NCBI GenBank assembly: GCA_007026445.1
Contig: VDMD01000017.1
Span: 310,001 to 374,000, forward strand
DNA from: Schizophyllum amplum
Taxonomy: Eukaryota; Basidiomycota; Agaricomycetes; Agaricales; Schizophyllaceae
Length of the DNA stretch: 64,000 nucleotides
Direction of reading: 5' to 3'
Part shown: piece by piece, positions 23,580 to 37,346 of the stretch
How the letters are laid out: the number at the start of each line of letters is the position of its first letter
Numbering within the stretch: position 1 is the first letter of the stretch
Position numbers and translations under genes: made by a program
Notes under the pieces: model-generated
Database searches by the model: none
Seen by the model: only the letters and a program-made list of their open reading frames with translations
What the model was told of the DNA's origin: nothing

Positions 23580-25163
23580 CATCGCAAAAATATTGAGAAT
23601 GTGACCGTTCATTATGGTCGGCAACCTTAGCGACCGGCCGCAACCAGCGCTGCCATCCGTGATAATGATGGCAGCTACCATTGTAACGCATTATGGTCGA
23701 CCCTCCCTCGCACCGTGGCTCATAATGTAGCTGCCATTACAAGTCGTCAGACTTTCCACAAGTAGCAGCGGTAGGATACGGGCATGCACATCCAGCACGT
23801 CGTCGTCTGGGCATTGTCTTTTCATTATACTTCTTTTTACTGCAAATGGGCACGGGCTTCGAAATTGTGGAAATAAAATCAAATATATTGCGAAAGCACT
23901 ACTACGGATACACAAGCTTGTACTACTGTAACTACAGGGGAGCTCAAGTTGGTCATCGCACTGTGAGCAGATACAGCGTGCACTCGAGTGCGGACACGGA
24001 GCACTGACACGATGCAAGTTAGAATCTGAGTAGTAGTAAGTATGACACGTTACGACAGTGGACTCGCGCGTACCTGCACATGCCGGAGTCATCTGTGCAA
24101 CCTTGAAGCTTCTTAGGCACGAACTGGGGTGGGAAGTGATGAGCGGAGACGCCTATGGGTTACAAGTGATGTACGCGCAGTATTTGACAGGCCGTCCGCC
24201 TCAAGAAGGAAAAAAGCCGTCGTCCGAGGGTGAGCAACGTGGTCTGTAGGGCAAGGTTAGTTAACCTCGACCTCGAGCAGATCATGGCCACGTACCAGGG
24301 ACTTCTTCCGAGCAAAGCCGGCGCTGCAAAGGACGCGCGTCGCTGATCGTTATCGAGACGGCATGGGCGGATAGAAACATGGCTGCTTGCGCAGCGGCGG
24401 GCGCAGTAAACGGTGTCACCTATGAGCGCCGACAGCAGGAACAGCGGTCGAAAGCGAGGCCACAACGAGAGGAGGAGGAGTCAACGCGAAGGTGGGAGAC
24501 GGGAGCAAGCCGCGTTGTTTGGCTTTTGGACCGTGCTGCTTTTTATGCGCCCGCCGATCGGACCATCAATCGAGCGCCCGCTGACTTCGAGAGCTCGTCA
24601 TCGCCAGGTCATCGCCCGAGCGCGCCGCGCTTGCGGGGACTTCGCAGTTTTCTGGGTTTGGACGGCCTCCAGCCGAAGGAACCTGTCATGAATGCACGAT
24701 CTTCGGTCATTGTCAACTGAAGGAAGTTCGCGTTGGCACTGCCGTCAGTGTGTGCAGTACTGTACTTGATATATGCCCTAGTGGTCGGAATAGAACAACT
24801 ACCTCGAGCTGGGTTGAGCTTCTCGCCGTGCCGCTGTCTCTTCTAAAGTACCTTGAGGGACATTGTAAGATACCTGGGCACACCATCACCGTGAGTTCCA
24901 GGCGACGGGCTCCAGATTCGCATCGCTTACCGGTACGATAGAATATAAGTTACTGCACGATGTGGCATTACCGTCTACGTACCCTACAAATTGCGGCATG
25001 CCTTCGGCTGCAATCCTGCTAAGCAACTCATAATCCCTGGAAATGAGCTACAATGCTGGTCGACGTCCGGCAGCGGAACACAATGGCTGACCAAGTGGGG
25101 CAATGATGGCATCGCATCACGGTCGCAATAATCCCTCAGCAACTTTTCCCCTTTTTTGCGATG
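23580..25163. mobile_element. 1,584-bp non-autonomous DNA transposon with CATCGCAAAAA inverted ends
   Basis: The left end is CATCGCAAAAA and the right end TTTTTGCGATG, 11 bp perfect. Each end is flanked by TC (23578-23579 and 25164-25165). The empty site is seen upstream of A5 as GAAGCTCTGGGACGATGA, so the insertion and its 2-bp duplication are directly supported. No transposase-like frame is visible, so it needs help in trans. A 2-bp TC duplication does not fit Tc1/mariner (TA); I do not assign a superfamily. Confidence 0.75.
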
Positions 25164-25363
25164 TCTGGGACGATGAGACTGACATGAAGCCTGAGGCTCA
25201 CGCGCTAGGAGACGGCACCTCGCTGGTTTGGGACTGGCTCCACGTTCTTTAGGGACTCGATTACATGTAAATTCTATCGGTTGTGCCAACAAGTACTGCA
25301 ATATAAGTACTAGAGGCCTCGAGGGCCAGTTCTGAGTTCAACCATTTGTGGTCGCATGATTTC

Positions 25364-25378
25364 CACGTGATGTCGGCA
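25364..25378 (+). promoter_or_regulatory. Conserved upstream element of A6 (CACGTGATGTCGGCA)
   Basis: Third copy of the 15-bp word, 111 bp before the A6 ATG, within 25164-25474, the A6 upstream region. Confidence 0.45.
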
Positions 25379-25474
25379 GCAACCGAATCTGAGTTTGAAT
25401 GTTGCGGATCTGTCTCCGACTTCCATCTTCCGCTCTTCCAGTCGCATCCACCAGGCCGCTCTCTCTTTCAAGTC

Positions 25475-26840
25475 ATGCTCGATTACAAAAGGCACTGCAA
25501 TGATATCTGTGTGTTGTCCGGGGATACAGATGAGCTCAGCCGGGCTTGCCTCATACCCGATGAGGACCAAGAGGAATCTGAGGTATGTATGACCAGTATG
25601 TCATTGTTTCCTGGACGGTATCTCACGTATCTATCCCTTGCAATGCCAGACTGCTGCAAAAGAATGGATATTTGGACTCCAGCGAGGTGGTTTGCCTCTT
25701 TACCTGGCGTCGCCGGAGAATGGAATGATATGTGCGTAAGGCGGTCTTTATTAGCTTGTCGTGATACTAAGGGGCATCCGCAGTTCGCAAGGACATTTGC
25801 GACATGTACTGCCATGGAGAGTTCGTCTTGGTCCCCACATTCAAGACGTACCTGGACACTATGAATTACTTGGAAGGGGTGAAGAACCGCAAAGAAAGCG
25901 ACACATCGACTCGCCGTCCGTGTACGGTGGTAAGTGCGCAATGTAGACGAACCTGATGTGCGTGACCGCACTGATTTCATTTCCACAGCTTGCCTCTCCG
26001 CATGGTCTCTATCGATACGCTTTCATTGCTTACAGTACAGCTGCCTGTGCTCTTGAGAAGGAACTCGGGCTGCAGCCTCAGTCGGACGAGGACATGAATG
26101 GAGGTATCACTCCGGTGGGCGGCAAGCCGTGCGTGACAGGCAGCGACCGGTTCCCTGTCGTCGAGTGTTACTCGCATCCGTTCTCGATATCCGTCTTCGC
26201 CGACAAGGCCTTCTCAATGCGGCGCCGCACGCCGCTCACGGACCAGTGGTACGCTCTTACCCGGCGGATACTGGAGCAGTGGGAACAAAATATCATCCGT
26301 CCACCGCAATGGTTCCTGGACGATCGAAAGCTCGAAGAAGATGACTCAGAGTTGAGTGCCACTGAAGCGACAGGGTACTGTCTCCTTCCGTCCAATGACC
26401 CCGTCGGCGCGAAGCCCCCCACCGTCGTCGGAGACCATGATCATGATCGCAACAAACATTACTGGCGAAAGGTCGGCTCCTGGGTGGACAACGTTGATCC
26501 AAACGCCCCGGACCCCAATGCACCACTTCCTTCCGAAAAGGACTCCAAGACGACCACAGCCCGCACGAAGCAGTCGTTACAGCGATCCCCGCTGAAACTG
26601 CGTCGCTCCCACCGCCTTCGCGCCAAGGCATGCCCTTACGCTTCGGCCTCTCCCGATTGCTGCCCCTACCCGCCCTCGCCTCCGCGCAGAGCTGCGTCTG
26701 CTCTCCGGTATCGCGACGTCGTCCGAAACCCGCCCGCGTGGGCGAAACGCGTTGGCGAGTTCCCCACCCCCGAATTCTCGAGCAACGACTGGGCCTATTT
26801 CTGCCACCGCATCGCCCTCAACGCTCCTCCTGCCACGTAG
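25475..26840 (+). CDS. A6: pseudo-HNH family protein, mosaic of two A types
   Basis: Exon 1 reads MLDYKRHCNDICVLSGDT and LSRACLIPDE, with Cys at the first His position. Exon 2 reads EWIFGLQRGGLPLYL, SPENGMI; exon 3 FRKDICDMYCHGEFVLVPTF. Exon 4 opens LASPHGLYRYAFIAY. Its first half (YSHPFSISVFADKAFSMRRR, TDQWYALTRRILEQWEQ) resembles A1/A2. From about SATEATGYC to PPAWAKR it is almost the same as A5, and the last residues (YFCHRIALNAPPAT) look like A1 again. All exons are open. It is the last member of the A3-A6 series and has a different 3' flank. Confidence 0.83.
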
Positions 26841-27626
26841 ACCGCCCGCCTTCAACTGGACTCAGGCGAACCTCTCCTTGTCACAGCGTGGCTCTCGACC
26901 ATGTCGGGTCTGGCACCTGCCCGTGGAGTGGCTATCCCGACGGCGTGGCTCTTTGGGCCGTCGCGATTCACGCACGAGATAGGACTTGCGCGTCATCGTC
27001 CGCGGGTTCGCTGAACATGACCGCACGCTCTAGCAACGCGCGGTGCTATGCCCACGCCATCGCGTCTTAGTGGACGGTCCAGCAACTTCGGCGGCCACCC
27101 TAGCAAGGTAGCGCTGTCTGACGGGCGAGTAGGAGACGCCCATCTGGTAGGAACATCTCCTGGTCTCGCTGTGCCCGTCGAGACGAGTAGCTTCGTCGGT
27201 ATCCCCGGCATTGCGCGCTCGCTACCCATCACACGAACACGCGTCAATAACAATGCGTAGATTGAAGGAAGGAAGGAGGGAAGGAAGGAGAGGATTCGGG
27301 GGAGGTCCCGGTATACACAGGTGCAGGATGAAGGCCCGCATGTGTTTATAGGGCTGCGCGCGTGCGCATTCGTATCTACTGTACCACTCCATATTGCTTG
27401 AATACATCGAGCTCACAACCTTTCAATGTGAAGATTACACACCATTGAGGAACGCGCCGAGCTCGAGGGATTGAGCTATATTCAATTCGAATTTGCCAGT
27501 GCACGTCACACATTGTCTGATAGGAGCAGCCTACCCCCTCAAGTCATAATCTGCTAACAGTCGCTCGCGAACAGGAAAACTGCAGCGAAAAAGAATAACT
27601 TGACATATAAGTATACAATTTACGTT
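26841..27626. other. A6/ADE12 intergenic
   Basis: No gene recognised. A GGAAGGAAGGAGGGAAGGAA-type purine tract lies at about 27264-27292. ADE12 ends convergently at the right edge. Confidence 0.5.
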
Positions 27627-29260
<1,634 letters not shown>

Positions 29261-30945
29261 CGCTGGCGATGATCGTGGGGGTTAGAGCCGGGAACGTTGA
29301 GGAATATGTACAACAGAGAACTGAACAGTGGAATTCGGAAAGCGAGCGTTCAGAAAGAGATGAAGAAGGGAGAACAACCCGATCGGCATTGGTCGGCGCT
29401 CCGCTCCGAGTCATGTACAACTCACGTGAAGCCATGTTCGTTTTCGCCCTTCAACCATCTGCCGAGGCTGTCGCCCCGGTGTCCCCCTCAGGCAAAATCC
29501 TATAGTCCTGATATCCTCATTTTCAGCTTACGGATGAGGCGTACAAGATGTTGGGAAGGATTGGAAGGTCACATACTTAAGTACTATCGGTCTTGATCCA
29601 TGCGAGGGAACGTCCGAGTCTGGCAGTCATTGTACACTCTGCAACTGAACCCTCCAGTGAGGGCTTCGACCCGATTCATCTTCAACAATCCGAGCTGGTA
29701 AATAGCGCCACATTTTCTCCACAGGGCAAGAGGCAGAGTTGCTCACAGCCAAGCTGGAGTCACGGCGGTGAACTCTGGGTGATCTGCGAGTAGGTACTTG
29801 ACGATATACGGTTGCAAGATACGAAAATGCTGATACAAAGGCGTGTCCGTCGCCACCTCAGGTTACGGTTGACGCTCAGATGGTCAGGCTCTCTCCTGCA
29901 GTCACCAGCAGCGCGTCTATTGTTCCCAAATCGCACACAACGACGACGCTCCAATAACGCGCCTGTCTGCACAAAAGTCACGGGTCGAGAAAGACTCGCA
30001 CCATGCCCCTTCCCTTGAAGTTGCATGGCAGATGACCTCAACTGCCGCCGGAGAACAACGGCTCGGGAGGAAGGCAAACATGAAGTCAGCCCTTGGGGCC
30101 GTCGCACCTCGTCGCACACGGAGAAGAAATCCGTCGCATACGGAGAAGAACCCGTGTGGAGACGGACATAAAGACGCTTCTAACCGAGTGTTTCCATGAG
30201 CGAAATCGTGTTTTCATGAGCGATCGAGGACTCTTTACGGGCGATCAACGAGCTGGGGGCACCACTGACGCAGAGGAGGAGCGTCGAAGAAGCGCGGTCA
30301 GCGTGGAGGGGTTCCGGTAAGGTGAAATGCATATGTTGCTGGAGCACGGTTAATAAAGAAGACTTCGGTCATCTCGAGACACCTTCGGTCATCTCGAGAC
30401 GTCTTCAGTGACCTCGAGAAGACGGAGACGAACATAGGAATTCTAAGTCCGTCTCGCATGACGTCGGTGAGGAGAGGAGCGGCCGTATGTCCGTGGGTGA
30501 CAATGGTGCAGAGAAGATATAGCGAGGGCGCACGTAAAGAGAGCGCCAGTCATCATGCATCACGATGTGCTTTTGGTCAGCGGCAGCCGTCGCATCGATT
30601 CGGTTATCGGAGGTCGACTGAAGATTGAAGCTGGCGAGCCTCGAGGAGATCGCGAGCGTCGAGGCAAAAGAGGGGGGCAGTTCAGAGTAATCGGAGAGCA
30701 CTCGCGGCACAGAAGCAAGATGCTGAAGTTTAGTTTCCTGAGTATTCGGTTTCGTCGTCCAGTAGAGACCGAGAGATGTCCGTCTCGCCCAATTTGGTCA
30801 ATCGCCATCGCCCCAGCACGCGACGCGTGAGACCAAACTACCCTTTCCGGCCGGGCGCTTGATCGCCGCCCTGCCTCCCAAGGACCCAACTGCCTCCCGC
30901 GTCCACCGCCGCTCCGCTGTCGACTCTGCGCCTCCTCATGCGATA
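29261..30945. other. ADE12/COX16 divergent intergenic
   Basis: No recognisable gene. Short repeats occur at about 30105-30155 (CGGAGAAGAA units) and 30362-30420 (GGTCATCTCGAGAC units of about 21 bp). Confidence 0.5.
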
Positions 30946-31442
30946 ATGCCAGCATTCCAGCGGCGCCCGCTCTCCGAGGGCAAGTTCTACCAGACGCTGA
31001 ACAAAAACCCGCTGCTCTTCGGAATCCCCTTCTGCCTGCTCATGGTCGGCGCGTCGTATGCGATGGTCCCCTTCACGCAGACGCGGTACGATCTGCATGA
31101 CAAGAAGGTCCAGGTGGTGCGTGTGCGATGAGGTGCTGGGATGTTTCTGGATGCTGAAGATTATCCCTACGTATGTGCAGATGACGAAGGAGCAAGAGCT
31201 CAACTTGCAGAAGAATCGGAAGAAGTTCGACATTCGCGAGGAGTACTATGTGTGTTCCCCTTCCCAGCGTACGATTATGTGTGCTAAACCCCCCTATTCA
31301 GCGCCTCAGCCAGGAGGTCGATGATACCTGGGAACAGAAGCGCGTCCCGCGACCGACGGGTACGCCAGAATGGGGTGTCGCGCCAGCGCAGTCGAATGCG
31401 GTCCCCGACGAACCCGTCACCCTCCCGAAGAAGTCCTCATAG
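30946..31442 (+). CDS. COX16: Cytochrome c oxidase assembly protein Cox16
   Basis: A small mitochondrial inner-membrane protein for complex IV assembly. The start at 30946 gives MPAFQRRPLSEGKFYQTLNK. A single membrane segment follows (LLFGIPFCLLMVGASYAMVP), then FTQTRYDLHDKKVQV. After an intron comes MTKEQELNLQKNRKKFDIREEYY, the most conserved Cox16 block, and after a second intron RLSQEVDDTWEQKRVPRP with a short C-terminus ending KKSS. Length (about 125 aa) and order fit the family. Confidence 0.92.
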
Positions 31443-32090
31443 GCGCCAAACATCCCTCGCATAGCATGTGTCATCATCTTGCATGGCTCTGCCGGCATCC
31501 CGCCACCGCTCGCGCCCGGCTATCACCACAACTATCCCCAGCGCACTGTACCACTACTACAACGGCTCTAATTTATCATGCTGTCAGGTTTACCACTCAC
31601 CGTGCTGTCCGATGCATCATCCTGTCAGGTCAACCAAACAACAATACTCCTCCCGCTTACATGACAGTAAGACGCCGTCAGTCCGTCTGACACCATTTGC
31701 CGAGCATCTGGTTGCGGCGTCCCACGCGTTTGGTCTCGACGCCAGGTCACGACGCATAGTTACGGCACCTCTCCGTCGGCGAACAATACACTTGGTCACG
31801 ACACACAGCGCGCCTCTCCGTCGGCAAAGCTGCGTGCCCCGTTTCGTCTGCGAGCGCGTGCACCCGCGGAACTACGGACGTGTCTGTTGAACTTGACGGA
31901 ATTGACGGCCGTGTATTCACGCGCACGTCCAACATCTCTAGACGGTCTACTGCTGATGTACGTCTAGAGATCTATTGCTGATGTATCGCTCGCACCTGGG
32001 CGCCTGACCTCAAGTTACGGCTCGTACTATCAGGCGTCTCGGGAGATGGCCAGGTGCGTCCTCGTTTCTATTGTTGTGATATGGGCTCCG

Positions 32091-32170
32091 CTCAACTGTA
32101 TCGCTGCAGCCTCAACTGTATCGCTGCAGGCTCAACTGCATCGCTGCAGTCCCGAATGTATTGCTGTAGG
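32091..32170 (+). repeat. 20-bp tandem repeat (CTCAACTGTATCGCTGCAG)
   Basis: Four units, the last degenerate. Confidence 0.8.
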
Positions 32171-32529
32171 ACATAGGCGCTTACCTCTATACAGAGGGTC
32201 CGCGTATGTTGATGCCTACGCAGTCATATGAAGGCCGTCGATGAATGCGCTTGCTTTACTTGGGCTCGTTCGCTCGTCTAAGGGTAGTTCGTTCGTTCAC
32301 AGGTGCGTTCCGTCACTACTGTGTTATTGATCCTTCTGAATACTGATATGATACAGGCTGCCAAGTCCCTTCCCGTCTGGTCGTGTGCTCTCTCCCCGGC
32401 ACGCTGGCGGTACCATACGCTCCTTCATATCATACGCTCCTTCATACCATATTCCCTTTCATATCGCACGGCCTTCCGTCCGCTGGCGATGGATAGTCCT
32501 GGGTCGATCTGAATCGGAACTTGTGTTCC

Positions 32530-32613
32530 TTCGACCGTATTATGTTCGTTTCTTCGACCGCATTATGGCCGTTTCTCCGACCGCATTATGGCCGTTTACT
32601 CGACCGCATTATG
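32530..32613 (+). repeat. 24-bp tandem repeat (CGACCGCATTATGGCCGTTT)
   Basis: About four units with small changes between copies. Confidence 0.8.
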
Positions 32614-33265
32614 TCTCTTCGATGAGTGGACTAGACGGGGGCCGTCTCAATCTTCTGACTCTCCCAACCCGCTGACCCGCGCTCTAGCTTTCTGGACCAC
32701 CCTCCGGCTCTTGTTCGTATCCCGTTTGCGCTCCGTCCCTTCCCCACCCCTCCCGTGTTCGAAGTCCGACGCGTCTTCGAGGTCCTTGGTTTGCGGTTTG
32801 ATTCGTACATACATCCTCTTCTATCCTACGTGCTGAATCTGCTATACCTGTGTGGAAATCTGATATACGATGTTCTTCAGACTCTGAGTCTCGTCTATGC
32901 CATCTGCCGCCGTCGTCGAGAGCCGGACGATTCGTCCAGAGCCTGAGACAGCCCATCGAAAGCCTGGACCAAGTTCAATCTCCGGCACCCGCCGAGTATC
33001 ACGTGAATGTCACGGCCGTGACGTCACCACAGTTCGGACTCGCTCGAGGTGCGTTCGACTCTCGAGGCTTTCGTTCATGGTCCATTTCCCTCTTGAACTT
33101 CAACTTGTCATTGTTCAGTTCCTCTCGACCTTCACATGCGACAAGGCCAATTGAAGACGCCCATTTTCTGCTACCACTGGGGAACAATAGCACCCGATGA
33201 CGGAACCAACCTACCGTGTGGACTGTGGAGGAGACTCCACTCGGCATGGCCCGGCAGAGACTTGA

Positions 33266-33390
33266 GGCGGGCGCGTTTGTAGTAGAGGTGGCGCGTTTGT
33301 AGTAGAGGTGGCGCGTGTTTGTATGTGCTAGAGATGTGGCGCGTTTGTGGTAGAGGTGGCGCGTGTTTGTATGTTTGTAGAGGGTGGCGC
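33266..33390 (+). repeat. Tandem repeat around GTGGCGCGTTTGTAGTAGAG
   Basis: About five units of 20-26 bp with internal length variation. Confidence 0.75.
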
Positions 33391-33639
33391 GGTTTATAGG
33401 TGTGGCGTGGGTGCGCATCGATAGCCAATTTCCCCGCTGGTACCACAATGGAATGACTCGTCACCCGCCTGCGCCACTTCTGTATAGGAACAACGCTATA
33501 GGGACGGTATGGGAACAAGTTAGCTTGCTTTCACCGTGATAGATGTGACGGCAGCGCTGCCCGTGAAGCTTTGAAGATGTACGGCAGTACGTTCGGCGAC
33601 GAGCGATGGCACCTCGATTCACGTCCCGTTTCCTCCGCG

Positions 33640-33900
33640 TTGTGTACTGGTGGTGGCGCGAGCATGGGAGTGAGAGAACTTCAACTGTGAGTACCTCGAC
33701 TTACCTTGTGGGCGTCATTTGTGCGCGAACCCAAGTCGTGCGCGCGAGAACTTCTGAAGTCGAACCGTGAGAGCCGGTCGGTGTTCTGACATCGGGACAA
33801 CATCGGGAGGTGGAATTAGCAGAGCCGGGAGGTGGTACGTATATCAGAGCCTGCAAGTGGTATCAGAGCGCGACGCACCGACGACGGCGCGCGGCATTCG
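33640..33900 (+). mobile_element. Possible LTR-retrotransposon remnant with primer-binding site
   Basis: TGGTATCAGAGC at 33858-33869 equals the complement of an initiator tRNA-Met 3' end without CCA, the primer site of many LTR elements. A near copy (TATATCAGAGC) lies 18 bp before. No gag/pol frame follows, so only the junction region is left. Confidence 0.35.
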
Positions 33901-35337
33901 CGAAAAGCACCCCGTTTCCCCCCGCAGAAGGCTGAGATCAACTAGAATCTGTGTTTTGGTAGGCCGTATACTCGCCGTATCAGCCGTATACTCGGCTCCT
34001 ATATTTTTCAGGAACGCGGGATGAGGGAAGTGCTGGCATGTGTGGAGGGCGGTAAGTAATTATTCTGCATGTGTGAAGAAGAAATCCGAACGGTCCGGGC
34101 AGCGGTGGCGGTGGCGCGCGCGCGCGAGCGGGCTCGGGCAGCAAATACAGACGCTGGAGCGCTGAAGAATTGCTGGAGGACGTCGAGGCTGGCGTCATTG
34201 ACGCGCCCCGCGGGCCGCAGCACGTTCCCCCGCGCGTCCCGCATTCACGACATCATTTCCCCCGCACTCAACCCACGCCGTTCACTGATTTACCCCACGG
34301 CGCAGCTTGAGAGCAGAGCCGGCGGTCGGCTTGGGCGAGCTTGCGATACACACTGTTCCCCCACGCAACCCCGCAGGTACGCACCGTGGTACTTATCTGC
34401 GACGTCCCGACGAAAGAGGACGAATGTCGCGCGGGGGCGAGGTTCCTCACCCACGCTGAAGCCGCGGAAGTAACAGACGGGCTCCCACGGGAAGATGCCT
34501 GAAGATGCGCGACGTCTTGTTGACGAAAGCGACATGTCGTCGAGGCGTTACGCGCCCAGTTCGAAGCCCATTTCGCGAGAAGGCTTCGCCAGAGTTGGAT
34601 CATGATGATGTTCAGCGGGCAGAGTCCTAAACGCAGTGGCGCGGACCGTTGGAGCGCAAGCGGGAGGCCCAGATACGGCGGCTTCAGAGCCGACCGCCTA
34701 GGCGTGCGTATGGACGGGTCTTCTGGGTCTGCAGAGCACGATCGGTTTATCCAGGTCGGACGGTGGAACAAGGCAGCGACCGCCCGGTGCCAGGTCAGGA
34801 CAGATCTGAGATTCCATATGTCGGCGACGGAATTGGCTATCCCCGTGATTTGAGGGGCGACGTCACTGCTCAATCACTGCTGGTCTGGGCTTGATGATCC
34901 GATCGGCGGGGAAAACGGAGCACGGTCCGAGGCGCCTCCCCGGGTCTTCGTCTTGTGTTTTCAGCATTTCTCGTCGTCGTATGTTCGTTTTTTCGCGGGA
35001 TCTGGGCTGGGGAGGGGACGAAGGGCGATGTGCAGCTATGATAAATTTTCGGAAGGTTACCGATCATGGATTGGCAACAAGTCATCGATTGGCAATCGGG
35101 CGCCCCCTCGTTTTTGCCTTGCTCCACAACCATGTTTTCTGTTCTTGGCCCCTTTACAATTTTCGGTCGACCGGAATTAGGTAATGGGCGGCTGCATGTA
35201 GATATATAAGCGACCCCGGTCGGCATCATTCCTCACGCCCTCCCCCCACCTTCTCCCCCAGGTTTTCAATCGACATCGACACCTGCTGCTGCATATTTAC
35301 CCCTACACCTCTTAACTTTGGTCGACCCGCACACAAC
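33901..35337. other. Region before the sugar transporter
   Basis: No gene I can support, though a minus-strand frame of about 200 codons runs through 34268-34873 without recognisable features. The promoter of the transporter lies at the right end. Confidence 0.45.
35203..35210 (+). promoter_or_regulatory. TATA box of the sugar transporter
   Basis: TATATAAG, 128 bp before the start codon, followed by a pyrimidine-rich leader. Confidence 0.6.
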
Positions 35338-37346
35338 ATGAGCGGACTCCCGAAAGGCGCGGATAAGGTGCATGAGAAGGAGGAGACGAGGACCATCTCC
35401 GAGTCCATCCACGAAGGAGAGCACACCCGCTCTCGGATGAAGGTGCGTCGGCTGCTTCTTGTCTTCTTACGGGCGTCTAACTTTTTTTCAGGATGGAGTT
35501 CCCCATTACATGGGGCTCTCGGGTGACCGTCTCATTATGATGATCACCGCGATCGCCACCTGTGGTATGTCCTCGCGCTTACCTCCCCTGCTCTTTCTCA
35601 TCTCTTCCTCAGGTTTCTTGCTATTCGGCTACGACCAGGGTGTCATGTCGGGCATCGTCTCTGCCCCGCAGTTCTACCGCATCTTCCCTGATCTCAACCC
35701 CGACACAGCGGGCAAGAACCAGGCTTCTGTCATGCAAGCATTCTATACCGCCATCTACGAGGTTGGCTGTCTCGCCGGCGCAATTTTCGCTCTCTTCTTC
35801 GGCAACAAGCTCGGTCGCAGGCGCAACATCATGCAGGGTGGCTTCTGGGTCATCATCGGCGCCATTATTCAGATCACTTGTATGCCGGGGTACGTCGCTC
35901 GATCGCTTTCTTTGTCTGCTTACTCAACCTTTCCTCAGTCACAAGGCCGGTACCCAGTTCGTCATTGGCCGTATCGTCACTGGCTTCGGCAACGGTCTCA
36001 ACACGGCCACTATTCCCTCATGGCAGGCCGAGTGCTCCAAGTCGCACAACCGCGGCTTGCACATCTGTATTGAGGCCTCCATGATCGCCACCGGCACCGT
36101 CATTGCGTACTGGGTTGACTTCGGTCTATCGTACATCGACACGTCCATCTCTTGGCGCCTCCCCATTGGCCTCCAGATCATCTTCGCCGTTATCCTCATA
36201 TTCGGTGTATTGCAGTTGCCCGAGTCGCCGCGTTACTTGCTCTCGACTCGGCAGTACGCTGAGGGCGAGAACGTCGTCGCCGCACTCGCTGCTCTCCCTG
36301 TCGACCACGAGGACACCCAGCTCCAGAAGCGTGTCATCGTCGAGGCGCTCGAGTCCGTCGGAGAACTCGAGATCAAGCACGTCTTGGCTGGCGGCCCGTC
36401 GCAGCACCTTCGCCGCACGCTTATCGGCGCGTCCAGCCAGCTCTTCCAGCAGATCGGTGGCTGCAACGCCGTCATCTACTTTGCGTACGTCCTCGTCCTT
36501 CATAATGTCTCATGCTTTGCTAACATTGTCCTTCAGCCCGGTCATCTTCGAAGAGTACATCGGCCTCGAGCGTCGCTTGGCACTCATCCTCGGTGGTGTC
36601 AACGCGACTGTCTACGCCATGGCTGCTTTCGGCTCATACCCCATGATCGAGCGCCTCGGTCGCCGCCGCATGTTCTTGTTGGGTACCGCTGGCCAGGCTG
36701 GTGCTATGGTAAGTCTTGACCGGCCATACCTCTGTTAATCTAGCTTAACGTTGCTCTCAGATTCTCTCGATGGCTTGCTTGATCCCCTACAACGTCATGG
36801 GCGACGAGAACAACCAGGCAACGTACGGTGCGGTCGTTGGGCTCTTCCTCTTCCTCATCGCCTTCGGCTGGTACGTGTTTCCCTCTGTATATTTTTGTTC
36901 GATGCTAACTCTCATTTAGCACTTGGCTTGAGCTCCCGTGGTTGTACCCCGCCGAGATCGCGCCCAACGCCATCCGCACAAACGCCAACGCCATCTCGAC
37001 GATGACCAACTGGTCGTGGAACTTCGCCGTCGTCATGTGGACCCCGCCCATGCTCGCCTCCTGGGGTGGCTTCGGCACCTTCCTCTTCTTCGGCATCGTC
37101 AACCTCTGCTTCTTCCCCTTCATCATCCTCTTCTACGTGGAGACGAAGGGCCGCTCGCTCGAGGAGATCGACATCATCTTCGCGAAGGGCTACACCAACA
37201 AGGAGTGGTACGTCTCGACGGCGAAGCACCTCCCGAAGCTCTCGCACGCGGAGATCGAGCAGCAGGCGGCCACCTACGGCTTGTCCCTCGACGACAAGCC
37301 TCATGGCTCCATGCGCGAGGACAGCGACAAGCGCGAGTCCGCGTAA
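35338..37346 (+). CDS. MFS sugar/H+ symporter (hexose transporter type)
   Basis: Imports a sugar across the plasma membrane. The start at 35338 gives MSGLPKGADKVHEKEE. The second exon opens DGVPHYMGLSGDRL, then GFLLFGYDQGVMSGIVSAPQF in the first membrane segment. Family signatures follow: GNKLGRRRNIM, VIGRIVTGFGNGLNTATIP, WQAECS, LPESPRYLLS, LIGASSQLFQQIGGCNAVIYFAPVIF, IERLGRRRMFL, PWLYPAEIAP, and FYVETKGRSLEEID at the end of the last segment. About 12 membrane spans and seven or so introns. The C-terminus ends SDKRESA. The substrate cannot be deduced. Confidence 0.92.

Larger units (their letters stand above)
31443..33639. other. Long gene-poor stretch with several tandem repeats
   Basis: I find no gene I can support. 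It holds at least three tandem arrays of 20-24 bp units (listed separately) and direct CATACGCTCCTTCATA-type repeats near 32415-32465. Confidence 0.5.

Noticed and set aside
25475..26840. A6 as a sequence-assembly chimera only
   Set aside because: The two switch points do not lie at a repeat end and each segment differs from A5 and A1 at many sites, so conversion is more likely. Reads would settle it.
32091..32613. Repeat arrays as CRISPR
   Set aside because: Units are contiguous without spacers, and the genome is eukaryotic.
34268..34873. A 201-codon minus-strand frame
   Set aside because: No recognisable motif and no homologous copy in the window; not enough to call a gene.
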